A stretch of DNA of 20,251 bases from Lachnospiraceae bacterium UBA3692 (lineage in GTDB: Bacteria; Bacillota; Clostridia; Lachnospirales; Lachnospiraceae), in assembly GCA_002372815.1 (NCBI GenBank), contig DFIR01000025.1, positions 5,433 to 25,683 of the forward strand, in the 5' to 3' direction. The notes under the pieces are model-generated. The model was not told the DNA's origin and made no database searches. It saw nothing but the letters and a program-made list of their open reading frames with translations. Of the stretch, positions 1 through 7,911 are shown piece by piece. The translations under genes were made by a program, and so were the position numbers. Each line of letters starts with the position of its first letter. Position 1 is the first letter of the stretch.

Positions 1-124
1 TCCGCACAGCTGGATAGACAGCTTCTTCCTACTAACTGTCTATCCGGCTGTCTATCTTGACTTCCGCACAGCTGGATAGACAGCTTCCTCCTCCCACCTG
101 CCAATCTGCAAATCTGCTCCTCCC
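1..124. repeat. 62-bp tandem repeat at left end (two copies)
   Basis: Two consecutive units begin with TCCGCACAGC at 1 and 63, giving a 62-bp period. The second unit diverges in its latter half. The first unit folds: positions 7-21 pair with 36-50 in a 15-bp stem with one T-G wobble. The same unit, in the same phase, reappears at the right end of the window (20180 and 20242). It looks non-coding. It probably belongs to a longer array cut by the window or contig edge. Confidence 0.8.
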
Positions 125-143
125 CCCACCTCTCTCCAACAAG

Positions 144-181
144 AAAAAAGCAGGTGCCGGCCCAAATGTGCCGGCGCCCGC
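144..181 (-). terminator. Rho-independent terminator of the IclR gene
   Basis: Read on the minus strand, a 12-bp imperfect stem (181-170 with 161-150, loop 169-162) is followed by six T residues (149-144). It lies about 55 bp beyond the stop codon of the IclR gene and is oriented correctly for it. The stem core is GCCGGC on both arms. Confidence 0.75.
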
Positions 182-236
182 CAACGGAAGGCAAGAAGAC
201 AAAAAGCAAGAAGGTAATAAGCCAGGAATCCAAATA

Positions 237-1007
237 TCATCTCCGCCCGCCCAGAAACTGCTGCTCGATCTCGGCCTTGGTCTCCAGGACGAGGGAGGCG
301 AGTTCGGCGAGGCGCTGCTCGTTGAGGCGGCTGATGGGGACGGAGATGCTGAAGGCGTACTCCGGGACGGTCTCGCCGAGGGAGAGGGCGGCGGCGACAC
401 AGCGGACGCCGGTCTCGTTCTCCTCGTTGTCGAAGGCGTAGCCGCGGGCGCGGATTTCTTCGAGGATCCGGAGGAATTCGCCGTACTCCGTGATGGTGTG
501 AGGGGTAATGCGCTCGATCTTGGAGTTGTTCCAGATCTCCTGCACTTCCGCCGGGGAGAGGTGTGCGGCGACGGCCTTGCCAACGCCGGAGCGGTAGATG
601 GGGATGGTGCTGCCGATCCGGGAGATCATGCGCACGGAGTTGGCGGAAGATTCTACCTTGTCGATGTAGACCATGTCGCAGCCTTCGCGGCGGACCAGAT
701 GGACGGTCTCGCCGGAGCGCTCAGCGAGGTGGGTGAGGTGCGGACGGATCTTGCCGAGGATGTCGGTGTTGCTGCGGACCTGCTCCGCCAGGCCGACGAT
801 CCGGAAGGTGAGCTCGTAGCGCAGGGTCTCCGGATCCTGGCGCAGATAGCCCATGTACTGGAGCGAGGACGCGACGCGGTGCGCCGTGCTCTTATTGAGG
901 GACAGGCCGGCTGCCAGTTCTGCCAGGCTCATGGCGCCTCTGTCCGCAAGAAGTTCGATCATTCCGAATAGTCTTCCGGCCACCTGAATGGGATTCTTAT
1001 CTTCCAT
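237..1007 (-). CDS. IclR-family transcriptional regulator, probable KdgR-type repressor of the KDG operon
   Basis: A 256-residue protein, normal for the IclR family. A winged helix-turn-helix lies at about residues 10-60, with the recognition segment LSLNKSTAHRVASSLQYMGY. An IclR effector-binding domain follows at about 75-250, including SGVGKAVAAHL and the conserved stretch around ENETGVRCVAAAL. The ATG at 1007 is preceded by GGAGGA at 7-nt spacing. The gene is divergent from kdgK, and a perfect inverted repeat (1024-1048) lies directly upstream of its start. By analogy with KdgR regulators it should repress the kdgK-kdgA-dhuD-dhuI operon and itself, with KDG or a related keto-acid as inducer. 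The family call is firm. The ligand and regulon are inferred from position. Confidence 0.9.
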   Translation of the reverse strand: MEDKNPIQVAGRLFGMIELLADRGAMSLAELAAGLSLNKSTAHRVASSLQYMGYLRQDPETLRYELTFRIVGLAEQVRSNTDILGKIRPHLTHLAERSGETVHLVRREGCDMVYIDKVESSANSVRMISRIGSTIPIYRSGVGKAVAAHLSPAEVQEIWNNSKIERITPHTITEYGEFLRILEEIRARGYAFDNEENETGVRCVAAALSLGETVPEYAFSISVPISRLNEQRLAELASLVLETKAEIEQQFLGGRR

Positions 1008-1023
1008 GGTTCATTCCTCCGCG

Positions 1024-1048
1024 AACTGTTTCACTATATGAAACAGTT
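1024..1048. promoter_or_regulatory. Perfect inverted repeat, probable IclR/KdgR operator
   Basis: AACTGTTTCA (1024-1033) and its exact complement TGAAACAGTT (1039-1048) flank a 5-nt spacer. The core GTTTCA-N5-TGAAAC has the form of IclR/KdgR operators. It lies 17 bp upstream of the iclR start codon and covers a possible minus-strand -10 (TATAGT, 1038-1033), which fits autoregulation. A related half-site, AACTGTTTTCA, is at 1072-1082. Confidence 0.65.
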
Positions 1049-1160
1049 TACCGCATCGTGGAAAGCCGCGCAACTGTTTTCATGACTTCAAGCAAGGGAA
1101 AAACAACGCTTTTTCAGCGGTTTTGTACTGAATCCTGCACAAAAATCCGTCCTTTCGAGA

Positions 1161-1188
1161 TTGACTTTCAAAGCGTATATTTTATAAT
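1161..1188 (+). promoter_or_regulatory. Sigma-A type promoter of the kdgK operon
   Basis: TTGACT (1161-1166), a 16-bp spacer and a perfect TATAAT (1183-1188) lie 65 bp upstream of kdgK. Downstream of the expected start site are TTTCGAAAC (1209-1217) and ATGAAACT (1231-1238). Both resemble the half-sites of the 1024-1048 palindrome and could let the IclR protein block transcription. Confidence 0.75.
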
Positions 1189-1252
1189 AATGTGTAGGTT
1201 GTATCATATTTCGAAACACCATTCCACATTATGAAACTCAAGGAGGGTAATC

Positions 1253-2350
<1,098 letters not shown>

Positions 2351-2351
2351 A

Positions 2352-2398
2352 GATCTGCTCCGCAGATCATCACCCGGAGCTGTAACGCTCGGGACACC
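2352..2398 (+). other. Intercistronic hairpins between kdgK and kdgA
   Basis: GATCTGC (2352-2358) pairs with GCAGATC (2362-2368) over a 3-nt loop. A second imperfect stem (CCCGGAGC with GCTCGGG) follows in the next 25 bases. Neither has a T-tract, so they look like RNA-processing or stability structures rather than terminators. The kdgA ribosome site AGGAGG is at 2429-2434. Confidence 0.5.
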
Positions 2399-2442
2399 CT
2401 CGCTACATCTCCCGAATTATAAAATAGCAGGAGGATATATCA

Positions 2443-3096
2443 ATGAATACACCGAAAGTTGCATCTGTTCTGAAGAGATTTTCCGAGATCGGCATCATCC
2501 CGGTCGTCGTCCTTGAGGACGCGAAGGATGCGGAGCCGCTCGGCCGTGCCCTCGTCGAGGGCGGCCTTCCGGCTGCTGAGGTGACTTTCCGCACCGCTGC
2601 CGCTGAGGAGTCCATCCGCATCATGGCGGAGAAGTTCCCCGAGATGCTCGTCGGCGCCGGCACCGTCCTGACCATCGACCAGGCGGAGCGCGCTGTGAAC
2701 GCGGGCGCGAAGTTCATCGTTTCCCCCGGTTTTGACCCTGAGATCGTGCAGTGGTGCCTCGACAGAGACATCCCGGTCTGCCCCGGCATCCAGACTCCTA
2801 CCGAGCTGATCAGCGCCGTGAAGATGGGCCTCGATCACGTGAAGTTCTTCCCCGCTGAGAACGCAGGCGGCCTTTCCATGATCAATGCGGTCGGCGCTGC
2901 TTTCCCGAATGTGAAGTTCATGCCCACCGGCGGCGTTAACACCGCCAACGCTCCCGAATACCTCAAGAGCAGCAAGATCTTCTGCTGCGGCGGCACATGG
3001 ATGGTCAAGGGCAACATGATCAAGGCAGGCGAGTTCGACAAGATCAAAGAGATCACTGCCGGCGCTGCCGCTGTCGTGAAGGAAATCAAGGGCTGA
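2443..3096 (+). CDS. kdgA: KDPG aldolase (2-dehydro-3-deoxyphosphogluconate aldolase)
   Basis: A class I aldolase that cleaves KDPG to pyruvate and glyceraldehyde-3-phosphate, the last step of the uronate/Entner-Doudoroff route. The 217-residue length is typical (E. coli Eda is 213). Visible active-site residues are Glu46 and Arg50 (PAAEVTFRT), Thr74 (GAGT) and the Schiff-base Lys134 in VKFFPAE. The phosphate-binding PTGGV follows near 161-165. The ATG follows AGGAGG (2429-2434). The stop at 3096 is 12 bp from the next start, so it is co-transcribed with dhuD. The enzyme could also act on 2-keto-4-hydroxyglutarate, as Eda does, but the flanking kinase makes KDPG the main substrate. Confidence 0.95.
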   Translation: MNTPKVASVLKRFSEIGIIPVVVLEDAKDAEPLGRALVEGGLPAAEVTFRTAAAEESIRIMAEKFPEMLVGAGTVLTIDQAERAVNAGAKFIVSPGFDPEIVQWCLDRDIPVCPGIQTPTELISAVKMGLDHVKFFPAENAGGLSMINAVGAAFPNVKFMPTGGVNTANAPEYLKSSKIFCCGGTWMVKGNMIKAGEFDKIKEITAGAAAVVKEIKG

Positions 3097-3108
3097 GGAG
3101 GCTGAATA

Positions 3109-3978
3109 ATGTCCGTTCTCGATAAATTTAAGCTCGACGGAAAGATCGCATGGGTGACCGGCGCGACCTATGGCCTGGGCAAAGCTTACGCAATGGCACT
3201 CGCTGAAGCCGGCGCCAGGATCGCCTTCAACGGCCGGAGAAAAGAGCTGGTCGAAGAAGCCCTGCAGGACTTCCGGGAGAAAGGCTATGATGCTTTTGGC
3301 GCTGTCTGTGATGTGACGGATGAGGCATCTGTGGCTGCGTTTGTCAGCGCTGTGGAAGCAAAGTTCGGCGGCACGATCGATATCCTGATCAACAACGCCG
3401 GCATCATCAAGCGTATCCCCATGACCGAAATGAGCGTCGCGGAGTGGAACCAGGTCATCAACATCGATCTGACCGGTCCTTTCATCTGCGCCAAGGCAGT
3501 CCTTCCGGGCATGATCGCCAAGAAGTCCGGCAAGATCATCAACGCCTGCTCCATGATGAGCGAGCTCGGCCGCGAGACCGTCTCCGCTTACGCGGCTGCA
3601 AAGGGCGGCCTGAAGATGCTCACCAAGAACATCTGCTCCGAGTATGGCCAGTACAACATCCAGTGCAACGCGATCGGCCCCGGCTACATCGCGACTCCTC
3701 AGACCGCTCCGCTCCGTGCGCGCGACGAAGAGGGCCACATGAATCCGTTCGACCGCTTCATCCGCTCCAAGACCCCCGCACAGCGCTGGGGCCGCACCGA
3801 GGACCTGGAAGGTCTCGCAGTGTTCCTGGCTTCCCCTGCTTCCGACTTCATCAACGGCCAGGTCATCTACATCGACGGCGGTATCCTCGCCTATCTCGGC
3901 CAGGATCCGGGCAACCTCGATGAGTCCAAGTTCGCCGCTGAGGAGGAGGCTGAGGCGGAGATCAAAGTCGCGGATTGA
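3109..3978 (+). CDS. SDR oxidoreductase, KduD/DhuD-type 2-dehydro-3-deoxy-D-gluconate 5-dehydrogenase
   Basis: It is expected to reduce 3-deoxy-D-glycero-2,5-hexodiulosonate (DKII) to KDG with NAD(P)H. Classical SDR features are all present: TGATYGLG (17-24), NNAG (95-98), catalytic Ser148, Tyr161 and Lys165 (YAAAK), and NxD at 118-120. Relatives are often labelled gluconate 5-dehydrogenase, and that is the main alternative. The neighbours favour the DKII role: KDG kinase and KDPG aldolase lie upstream and a DhuI-type isomerase downstream, as in streptococcal glycosaminoglycan clusters. At 289 residues it is longer than usual (about 250-270) because of an acidic tail (about 268-289, rich in Glu and Ala). 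The start has a GAGGAGG ribosome site overlapping the kdgA stop. Confidence 0.85.
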   Translation: MSVLDKFKLDGKIAWVTGATYGLGKAYAMALAEAGARIAFNGRRKELVEEALQDFREKGYDAFGAVCDVTDEASVAAFVSAVEAKFGGTIDILINNAGIIKRIPMTEMSVAEWNQVINIDLTGPFICAKAVLPGMIAKKSGKIINACSMMSELGRETVSAYAAAKGGLKMLTKNICSEYGQYNIQCNAIGPGYIATPQTAPLRARDEEGHMNPFDRFIRSKTPAQRWGRTEDLEGLAVFLASPASDFINGQVIYIDGGILAYLGQDPGNLDESKFAAEEEAEAEIKVAD

Positions 3979-3992
3979 ACCAGAGGGTGCCA

Positions 3993-4135
3993 GGTTCTGT
4001 TCATCACTTTGATCCTTCTGGCGCAGGTTGCCGCCATTGGACGGCAACCTGTCACCAACAGAAGGCGCCTGGTTCTGTTCATCACTTTGATCCTTCTGGC
4101 GCAGGTTGCCGCCATTGGACGGCAACCTGTCACCA
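3993..4135. repeat. Duplicated 65-bp hairpin element (78-bp period)
   Basis: Two essentially identical 65-bp copies (3993-4057 and 4071-4135) fill the dhuD-dhuI gap. Each holds a perfect 10-bp stem, CAGGTTGCCG with CGGCAACCTG, around an 8-nt loop (4024-4051 and 4102-4129). In copy 1, CCTTCTG (4014-4020) and CAGAAGG (4059-4065) form an outer stem around the hairpin. There is no T-tract, so termination is unlikely. A role in mRNA processing, or a small mobile repeat, is more plausible. Confidence 0.85.
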
Positions 4136-4161
4136 CGTTATTATAAGGAGTATAAGCTGTT

Positions 4162-4800
4162 ATGAAGATCGCTCTGATCAATGAAAACAGTCAGGCCGCG
4201 AAGAATGGCATCATCGAGGCGGCTCTGAAGAAGGTCGTGGAGCCACTGGGGCACACAGTCGTCAATTACGGCATGTACAGCGCCGATGACGAGGCGCAGC
4301 TGACTTACGTGCAGAACGGCATTCTCGCCGCGGTCCTCCTGAACAGCGGCGCAGCCGATTTCGTTGTCACCGGCTGCGGTACCGGCGAGGGCGCTATGCT
4401 CGCGCTGAACTCCTTCCCCGGCGTGATCTGCGGACATGTTGCCACACCTCTGGATGCTTACACCTTCGCCCAGATCAACGACGGCAATGCCATCTCGATT
4501 CCCTTCGCGCTCGGCTTCGGCTGGGGCGGCGACCTGAATCTGCAGTATATCTTTGAGAAGCTTCTCTGCGAGCCTTTCGGCGGCGGCTATCCGAAGGAGC
4601 GCGTCGTTCCGGAGCAGCGCAACAAGAAGATCCTCGACGGTGTCCGCGCGACGGCTTTCCGTCCGCTGGCGGACATCCTGCGGGAGCTTGACCGCGACCT
4701 CGTGAAGGGCGCGCTCTCCGGCGAGCACTTTGACGAATATTTCTTCGCGGACTGCAAGGATGCAGAGCTCGCGGCTCTCGTCAGAGAACTGAAGGCCTGA
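4162..4800 (+). CDS. dhuI: RpiB/LacAB-family isomerase, DhuI-type 4-deoxy-L-threo-5-hexosulose-uronate ketol-isomerase
   Basis: It is expected to isomerise the open-chain unsaturated uronate (DKI) to DKII, supplying the SDR upstream. The protein has 212 residues. An RpiB-like fold is shown by VVTGCGTGEGAML (68-80), with the Cys-Gly-Thr-Gly signature of RpiB/LacAB isomerases at 72-75, followed by FPGVICGH. The N-terminus MKIALINENSQA and the long C-terminal extension after residue 140 (GGGYPKERVVPEQRN) match, from memory, the streptococcal DhuI group rather than true ribose-5-phosphate isomerase (about 150 residues). No classical kduI is visible in the window. The ribosome site AAGGAG is at 4145-4150. 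It is the last gene of the kdgK operon and is followed by a strong terminator. Annotation pipelines often call it simply RpiB/LacA/LacB. Confidence 0.85.
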   Translation: MKIALINENSQAAKNGIIEAALKKVVEPLGHTVVNYGMYSADDEAQLTYVQNGILAAVLLNSGAADFVVTGCGTGEGAMLALNSFPGVICGHVATPLDAYTFAQINDGNAISIPFALGFGWGGDLNLQYIFEKLLCEPFGGGYPKERVVPEQRNKKILDGVRATAFRPLADILRELDRDLVKGALSGEHFDEYFFADCKDAELAALVRELKA

Positions 4801-4821
4801 TCGCTCCCGATCAGTGCCGGC

Positions 4822-4837
4822 GTCCCCTGCAGGGGAC
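4822..4837. repeat. 16-bp perfect palindrome after dhuI
   Basis: GTCCCCTGCAGGGGAC is fully self-complementary. It lies 21 bp after the dhuI stop and before the terminator. It has no T-tract. It could be an RNA hairpin or a remnant of a REP-like element. Its GTCCCCTG core also occurs in the repeat at 11119-11211. Confidence 0.6.
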
Positions 4838-4895
4838 ATTCCCATTGCTGGACCAGGTAGGCTCACTACTTCTGGCAGAATAACTACCTCTTTTT

Positions 4896-4954
4896 AACAG
4901 AAACCGTGTACCGGCGCACAGTAGGGTTGTGCGGGGTACACGGTTTCTGTTTTT
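4896..4954 (+). terminator. Strong terminator of the kdgK-kdgA-dhuD-dhuI operon
   Basis: A perfect 17-bp stem (4896-4912 with 4935-4951) contains an additional 6-bp inner stem (CGCACA 4915-4920 with TGTGCG 4928-4933). It is followed by T residues to 4954. The orientation fits the plus-strand operon ending at 4800. Confidence 0.9.
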
Positions 4955-4986
4955 GCTGTTCTGTTTAATGGAAGGAGTCCATCGCC

Positions 4987-5526
4987 TCACTCCTCAATCA
5001 CATACGCCGCCACGATCTCCCCGTAATACGTCACATGTGTATCATAGGTCTCTCCGCCCTGTCCGTCGGAGACCGGAGGGTAGTAGCGGCCGGCGATCTC
5101 TTTGTCGAGGAGCGGGAGCTCCTGGGGCTGGCGGTAGATGACGCGGCACTCGAGGGTGATCGGCAGCTCTTTGAGGCCGGGGACGTTGATGACCGACGGA
5201 GCGACCGGCGTGAGGCCTGCGGCCTCCAGCTTATCCATATCTCTGCCGCTGCGGCTGCCGCAGATGGAGAGGACCCGGGGATCGATGTCATCCAGAGGCA
5301 CATTGATCGTGAAGGCCGGGTTCTCGTCGAGGAGCTGCCGGGTGAAGCGGCTCTCGCGCACATAGACCGCAAATACGGGACGGCCCCAGTTCGTGCCGAG
5401 GGTGCCCCAGCCGATCACCATGGAATTGGTCTTCGTTCCGGCCTTGGTCGTGAGCAGGATGCCCTTCGGCAGCGCCTCGAGGATCTTTCCGGCGTACTCG
5501 GTGTAGTCGATCGTTTTCTTGTTCAT
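4987..5526 (-). CDS. Flavin reductase-like FMN-binding protein (flavoredoxin type)
   Basis: A 179-residue protein of the flavin reductase-like, split-barrel FMN-binding family. The typical opening pattern is present: a short helix, then PKGILLTTKAG and NSMVIGWGTLGTNWGRPVFAVYVRESRFT (about 20-62), where FMN phosphate and ribityl contacts usually lie. FTINVPL and CGSRSGRDMDK follow at about 73-97. Members of this group in anaerobes are FMN-binding electron carriers or reductases of unknown partner. AAAGGAG (5538-5532) sets the ATG at 5526. It is divergent from the araC-type gene, which could regulate it. It is not obviously part of uronate breakdown. Confidence 0.85.
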   Translation of the reverse strand: MNKKTIDYTEYAGKILEALPKGILLTTKAGTKTNSMVIGWGTLGTNWGRPVFAVYVRESRFTRQLLDENPAFTINVPLDDIDPRVLSICGSRSGRDMDKLEAAGLTPVAPSVINVPGLKELPITLECRVIYRQPQELPLLDKEIAGRYYPPVSDGQGGETYDTHVTYYGEIVAAYVIEE

Positions 5527-5655
5527 ATCTGCTCCTTTCCGGCGGGAACTGCCCGCGCGATTATCAAAAACGGTAGTATATTCACTATATCATGAGTGCC
5601 CGCAAGTTGAACAGCGCACTGCACTTTTTAAAGTACTGATTTTTTGCTCCGCTTG

Positions 5656-5664
5656 TGTTATTAT
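5656..5664 (+). promoter_or_regulatory. Extended -10 promoter of the AraC-family gene
   Basis: TG-T-TATTAT (5656-5664) is an extended -10 lying 52 bp upstream of the araC-type start. The -35 at 17-bp spacing (CTGATT, 5636-5641) is poor. CACTGC copies flank it: 5617-5622 upstream, and an inverted pair downstream (5673-5678 and 5690-5695). These may be activator or repressor sites. Confidence 0.5.
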
Positions 5665-5716
5665 GATCACAGCACTGCAGTTGCTTCACGCAGTGAATAA
5701 GGGGAAAGGAGCGAAA

Positions 5717-6589
5717 ATGCGGGTATCCGACCTCCATATTGACAGAGTGTATATCAACAAGCTGTTCCGGAGCAGTGACTACACGATGTCGCGCAATCAT
5801 TATCATTATTACTATGAGATCTTTTATGTGCTGCAAGGCTCGTGCAGATTCTTCATCGATAATGCGCTGTATGAATTAAGAGCGGGAGACTTTCTGGTCA
5901 TCCCACCGCATGTGATCCATTACAACAGGTACCTGACAGGCTGTATGCGGTATAATATTTATTTTCGGAAATCCGACCTGCAGGACTATCTCAATATGTC
6001 CGGGGCCCCGGAGATGGGGGAACACGAGTGGTTCTCGAAGACGCATCTCTACCATGTGCCGCACGCATACAGGGACCTGTTCACCGAGCATCTCGAAATG
6101 ATGATCAAGGAGGACAAGCTGGACGACGAGGTGACCAGCAACCTGCTGATGCTGGAGCTCTACCAGTTCTTCCTCTATGTCCGGCGCTGGTGCCGGCTGC
6201 GGGACGGAAGCGGCAATGCTACTGCGGTCGACGACCCCATCCTGGAAGCCTCCAAGTTCATCTCCGAGCACTACAACCAGAGCATCACGCTGGACCTGCT
6301 CGCGTCGCGCGCGTGCCTGTCCCCCGGCTATTTCAGCAAGCGCTTCCGGCAGGTGACGGGCGTCGGGATGAAGGAGTACCTGACCTATGTGCGTCTCGAG
6401 CACGCCTCCAAAGAGCTCCTGACCACCGACCACACGATCACGGACGTGGCGCTGAACAGCGGTTTCGCGGACAGCAACTATTTCAAGGATGCCTTCAAGA
6501 AAATGTACGGCACCTCCCCGCGCAATTACCGGAAGAACCGGGGCGCCGGCACCGATCCGGCAGATATACCGGCGGCCAAAGAGAGCTGA
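5717..6589 (+). CDS. AraC-family transcriptional regulator with N-terminal cupin
   Basis: A 290-residue protein with an AraC-type ligand-binding cupin at about 25-100 (HYHYYYEIFYVLQGSCRFF, then RAGDFLVIPPHVIH). It has two C-terminal helix-turn-helix motifs at about 175-275: ITLDLLASRACLSPGYFSKRFRQ, then ITDVALNSGFADSNYFKDAFKK and GTSPRNYRK. The ORF stays open upstream to 5519, but ATG 5717 has AAAGGAG (5705-5711) at proper spacing, and the family N-terminus begins there. It probably senses a sugar or uronate and could act on the divergent flavin reductase gene or on unlinked targets. It ends 219 bp before lacI and has its own terminator. Confidence 0.9.
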   Translation: MRVSDLHIDRVYINKLFRSSDYTMSRNHYHYYYEIFYVLQGSCRFFIDNALYELRAGDFLVIPPHVIHYNRYLTGCMRYNIYFRKSDLQDYLNMSGAPEMGEHEWFSKTHLYHVPHAYRDLFTEHLEMMIKEDKLDDEVTSNLLMLELYQFFLYVRRWCRLRDGSGNATAVDDPILEASKFISEHYNQSITLDLLASRACLSPGYFSKRFRQVTGVGMKEYLTYVRLEHASKELLTTDHTITDVALNSGFADSNYFKDAFKKMYGTSPRNYRKNRGAGTDPADIPAAKES

Positions 6590-6654
6590 AGAAGAACAGA
6601 GGAAGAACGGAAGAAGATCTGAGGAAGAACCAAAGATACGCGGATCCTTTCGGA

Positions 6655-6685
6655 CAGGTGCTGCGGCTGCGGCACCTGTTTTTTT
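6655..6685 (+). terminator. Terminator of the AraC-family gene
   Basis: CAGGTGC (6655-6661) pairs with GCACCTG (6672-6678), followed by seven T residues (6679-6685). It lies 65 bp downstream of the araC-type stop codon. Confidence 0.85.
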
Positions 6686-6732
6686 GTCTTTTTCCGGTTG
6701 CATATCCGGAGGAGGTTCCTGTAAACTATATT

Positions 6733-6746
6733 TGTAAGCGCTTTCA
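6733..6746. promoter_or_regulatory. LacI-type operator in the lacI leader
   Basis: TGTAAGCGCTTTCA differs from the perfect palindrome at 7952-7965 by one base. It lies 63 bp upstream of the LacI-family start and just downstream of a possible promoter (TTGCAT 6698-6703, TAAACT 6722-6727). Autoregulation is likely. The sequence also fits the cre consensus TGWAANCGNTNWCA, so a CcpA-like protein could bind too. Confidence 0.7.
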
Positions 6747-6808
6747 GTGCCGGTCCTGTCCCTTCGGCGGGCTGCCGGCTGTCATCTATCTGCAGCAGGA
6801 AGACACAC

Positions 6809-7852
6809 ATGAACATTTACGATATCGCACAGCAGGCCGGCGTTTCCATCGCCACCGTCTCCCGTGTCCTCAACGGTTCGGAGAAAGTCTCCCCCCGCAC
6901 GCGCGCCAAAGTGCTGGAGGTCATCGAGAGCAGCGGGTATACGCCGAATATCTTCGCCCAGGGGCTGGGTGTCGGCACGATCCACGCTGTCGGCATCCTG
7001 GTGCCGGACATCTCCGACCTGTTCATGGCCGACAGCGTCGCCTTCCTCGAGCAGGCCCTGAAGGAGAACGGCTACAGCTCCCTCCTCGCCACCAGCGGTT
7101 TCGACCGTGAGAGCAAGGAGCGCCACGTCCAGATGCTCCTCTCGAAGAAAGTGGACGCCCTGATCCTCGTCGGCTCGACCTACGCCGGCGCCGGCCTCGA
7201 CCCGGAGGAGACGGAGTACATCCGCCGCGCGGCGGAGCAGGTGCCGGTCTTCCTCGTCAACGGGCACGTGCAGGGGGGAAATATTTTCTCTTGTGTCTGT
7301 GATGATTTCGGCGCCATGTACAATGTGACCTCCAGGCTCCTGCAGCAGGGGCGGCGCCGCATCCTGTTCATGACCGATTCCGGCTCCTACAGCGCCCTGC
7401 AGAAGACCGAAGGCTACCGGCAGGCCCTGCGCGACGCCGGTCTTCCGGTCGACCCCTCCCTGATGCTGCGCGTCCGCAACCGGATCCATCTGGTCCGGGA
7501 TCTTCTGCTGGAGAAGACCGCAAATGCGGATCCCGGTGATTCAGCCGGGGCAGTTGGTGCGCCGCTCACATTCGACGCCGTCATCGCCACCGACGACGGG
7601 ATGGCGGTCGGCGCCGTCAAATACGCAGCCGCCCGGGGACTCCGCGTCCCGGAGGACCTGGAGATCGTCGGCTACAACAACTCTTCTCTCTCCGTCGCCT
7701 GCGAGCCGGAGCTCACCAGCATCGACAACCTTCTCTCGGAGATGTGCGAGACGACCGTGCACCGTCTGCACCAGTACCTGTCCGGCGACCACGATCAGCC
7801 GCAGGAGGTCCGGCTGGGCTGGCGTCTTGTGGAGCGGGGGACGACGAGGTGA
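6809..7852 (+). CDS. LacI-family transcriptional regulator, probable repressor of uxaCBA
   Basis: A 347-residue protein. The N-terminal LacI helix-turn-helix and hinge are clear: MNIYDIAQQAGVSIATVSRV (1-20), then VLNG and SSGYTPNIFAQGL (about 41-53). The periplasmic-binding-protein-like sensor domain follows from about 60 (VGILVPDISDLFMA, then ATDDGMAVGAVKYA and IVGYNNSSLS). The start has a modest AGGA site 8 nt upstream. The gene directly precedes uxaC in the same direction, and matching operators sit in its own leader and in the uxaC promoter region. A galacturonate- or tagaturonate-responsive repressor is therefore the best inference. The ligand cannot be read from sequence. Confidence 0.92.
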   Translation: MNIYDIAQQAGVSIATVSRVLNGSEKVSPRTRAKVLEVIESSGYTPNIFAQGLGVGTIHAVGILVPDISDLFMADSVAFLEQALKENGYSSLLATSGFDRESKERHVQMLLSKKVDALILVGSTYAGAGLDPEETEYIRRAAEQVPVFLVNGHVQGGNIFSCVCDDFGAMYNVTSRLLQQGRRRILFMTDSGSYSALQKTEGYRQALRDAGLPVDPSLMLRVRNRIHLVRDLLLEKTANADPGDSAGAVGAPLTFDAVIATDDGMAVGAVKYAAARGLRVPEDLEIVGYNNSSLSVACEPELTSIDNLLSEMCETTVHRLHQYLSGDHDQPQEVRLGWRLVERGTTR

Positions 7853-7885
7853 CAGAGCCTCTGCACCGGCAGGATGCAAACAGGT

Positions 7886-7910
7886 TTCTGCGTCTACAGA
7901 ATGTTTTTTT
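7886..7910 (+). terminator. Weak terminator after the LacI-family gene
   Basis: A 5-bp stem (TTCTG 7886-7890 with CAGAA 7897-7901) is followed by TG and seven T residues (7904-7910). The stem is short, so read-through into uxaC is possible. The T-tract abuts the uxaC -35. Confidence 0.45.
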
Positions 7911-7911
7911 C

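Noticed and set aside
57..971. 304-residue plus-strand ORF opposite the IclR gene
   Set aside because: It begins in repeat sequence, shows no domain pattern and is antisense to a well-supported IclR gene.
2440..4125. 561-residue minus-strand ORF spanning kdgA, dhuD and the repeat
   Set aside because: It is antisense to two clear enzyme genes, its composition is shadow-like (Asp, Val, Ala, Leu and His rich), and it reads through the duplicated repeat. It is a by-product of GC-rich codon use.
3975..4184. 69-residue ORF made of a duplicated PGSVHHFDPSGAGC motif
   Set aside because: It is the translation of the 78-bp repeat from a TTG start without a ribosome site, and it overlaps the dhuI start. 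The hairpin structure explains the conservation better.
4162..4800. True ribose-5-phosphate isomerase B or galactose-6-phosphate isomerase subunit
   Set aside because: The protein is about 60 residues longer than those enzymes and has the DhuI-like N-terminus and C-terminal extension. The operon is for KDG, not pentoses or lactose.
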